From NCBI RefSeq assembly GCF_002564465.1, contig NZ_NUUX01000010.1, forward strand, positions 65,170-129,169: 64,000 nucleotides of DNA, in the 5' to 3' direction. Of the stretch, positions 63,526 through 64,000 are shown piece after piece (position 1 is the first letter of the stretch; each line of letters opens with the position of its first letter). Source of the stretch: Bacillus sp. AFS088145 (lineage in GTDB: Bacteria; Bacillota; Bacilli; Bacillales; Bacillaceae_G). Made by a program: the position numbers and the translations under genes. The notes under the pieces are model-generated. The model saw nothing but the letters and a program-made list of their open reading frames with translations. It was not told the DNA's origin and made no database searches.

Positions 63526-64000
63526 ATGAATCAAGAGATTGAAATCGATGCTAAAAGGCAGAAAAAAGATTTAATACGACTTCTTTCATTTCTAAAAAAA
63601 TATAAAGTTTTACTGACTTTTGCATTTATTTTCTTATTCCTTGCAACAGCATGTGAAATGTATGGTCCAATTTTAGTTAAAAGATTTCTAGATGATCATT
63701 TAATGAAAAGGTATTTTCCAAAAGATACAATCATAACGTTATTTTCTATATATGTTGCAATAACAATCGGCAAAATTGTTTTATCATATTTACAGCTTTT
63801 AATTTTTCAACAAATTGCTTTTAAAGTTGTTCAAGATATAAGAATGAAAGTTTATGAGCATGTACATTCATTAGCTTTTTCGTTTTTTGATAAAACGCCT
63901 ATTGGAAGTATTGTATCAAGAATTACGAATGATACAGAAGCTATAAAAGATTTTTACGTTAGTGTACTGGCAACGTTTATCCAACAAATTGTCTTTTTAG
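63526..64000 (+). CDS. ABC exporter half-transporter, BmrD/YheH-like (partial, runs off window)
   Basis: The first 158 codons of the partner half-transporter; the gene continues past the window end. It begins behind AGGAGGGAG. The visible part is the start of an ABC membrane domain: a basic lead-in, a first helix (LLTFAFIFLFLATACEMY), GPILVKRFLDDHLM, further helices, and FFDKTPIGSIVSRITNDTEAIKDFY in the first coupling region. The ATPase part is outside the window. It forms a heterodimer with the upstream gene product by analogy with BmrCD. Confidence 0.88.
   Translation, partial: MNQEIEIDAKRQKKDLIRLLSFLKKYKVLLTFAFIFLFLATACEMYGPILVKRFLDDHLMKRYFPKDTIITLFSIYVAITIGKIVLSYLQLLIFQQIAFKVVQDIRMKVYEHVHSLAFSFFDKTPIGSIVSRITNDTEAIKDFYVSVLATFIQQIVFL

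Overview
This window comes from a low-G+C, Gram-positive, endospore-forming bacterium of the Bacillaceae. The evidence is the lexA / ynzC / tkt / sirA / yneF neighbourhood, a SpoIIS-type toxin locus, strong GGAGG ribosome-binding sites, frequent GTG/TTG starts and many intrinsic terminators. The genus cannot be fixed from the sequence alone. There are no rRNA or tRNA genes and no CRISPR array. Most of the window is very A+T-rich, but the block from about 32.5 to 51.4 kb is visibly richer in G+C (32 of 60 bases at 37021-37080, against 17 of 60 at 25021-25080).

Layout. 0.1-7.2 kb: an MFS exporter, a flavodoxin-less CysJ-type reductase, a DUF899 thioredoxin-like protein, and two paralogous three-repeat Sm-like proteins flanking an ArsB-type transporter. 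7.2-8.3 kb: gene debris, including a sugar-kinase fragment. 8.3-11.6 kb (minus strand): a cell-wall amidase behind a frameshifted zinc-ribbon/YARHG gene, a VanZ-like protein and a small secreted protein. 12-15 kb: a phosphate-starvation locus with a six-repeat Pho-box-like leader, an alkaline phosphatase, a phosphoesterase and a decayed copy of the alkaline phosphatase tail. 15-29.5 kb: mostly single housekeeping or small membrane genes, a two-component system whose regulator lacks a canonical start codon, and cell-wall enzymes.

29.6-56.7 kb: the conserved lexA-yneB-ynzC-tkt-sirA-yneF region, interrupted by about 22 kb. The N-terminal part of a decayed yneB lies beside lexA (30376-30660) and the complementary C-terminal part lies beside ynzC (52897-53153). 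Between them are an intact yneB-like serine recombinase, two tandem cobalamin riboswitches, a twenty-gene anaerobic adenosylcobalamin operon and a nickel/cobalt permease. The first eleven genes follow the Bacillus megaterium cobI order as I recall it. The operon covers cobalt chelation (cbiX), ring contraction and methylation (cbiH60, cbiF, cbiG, cbiD, cbiL, cbiET, cbiJ, cbiC), amidation (cbiA, cbiP), adenosylation (cobO), aminopropanol arm synthesis (pduX, cobD, cbiB) and lower-loop activation (cobT, cobU). cobS is apparently reduced to a 54-codon remnant. This looks like an acquired vitamin B12 island that landed inside yneB.

57-64 kb: a secreted M6 metalloprotease, a three-gene SpoIISABC-like toxin/antitoxin module on the minus strand, and the start of a heterodimeric BmrC/BmrD-type ABC exporter that runs off the window.
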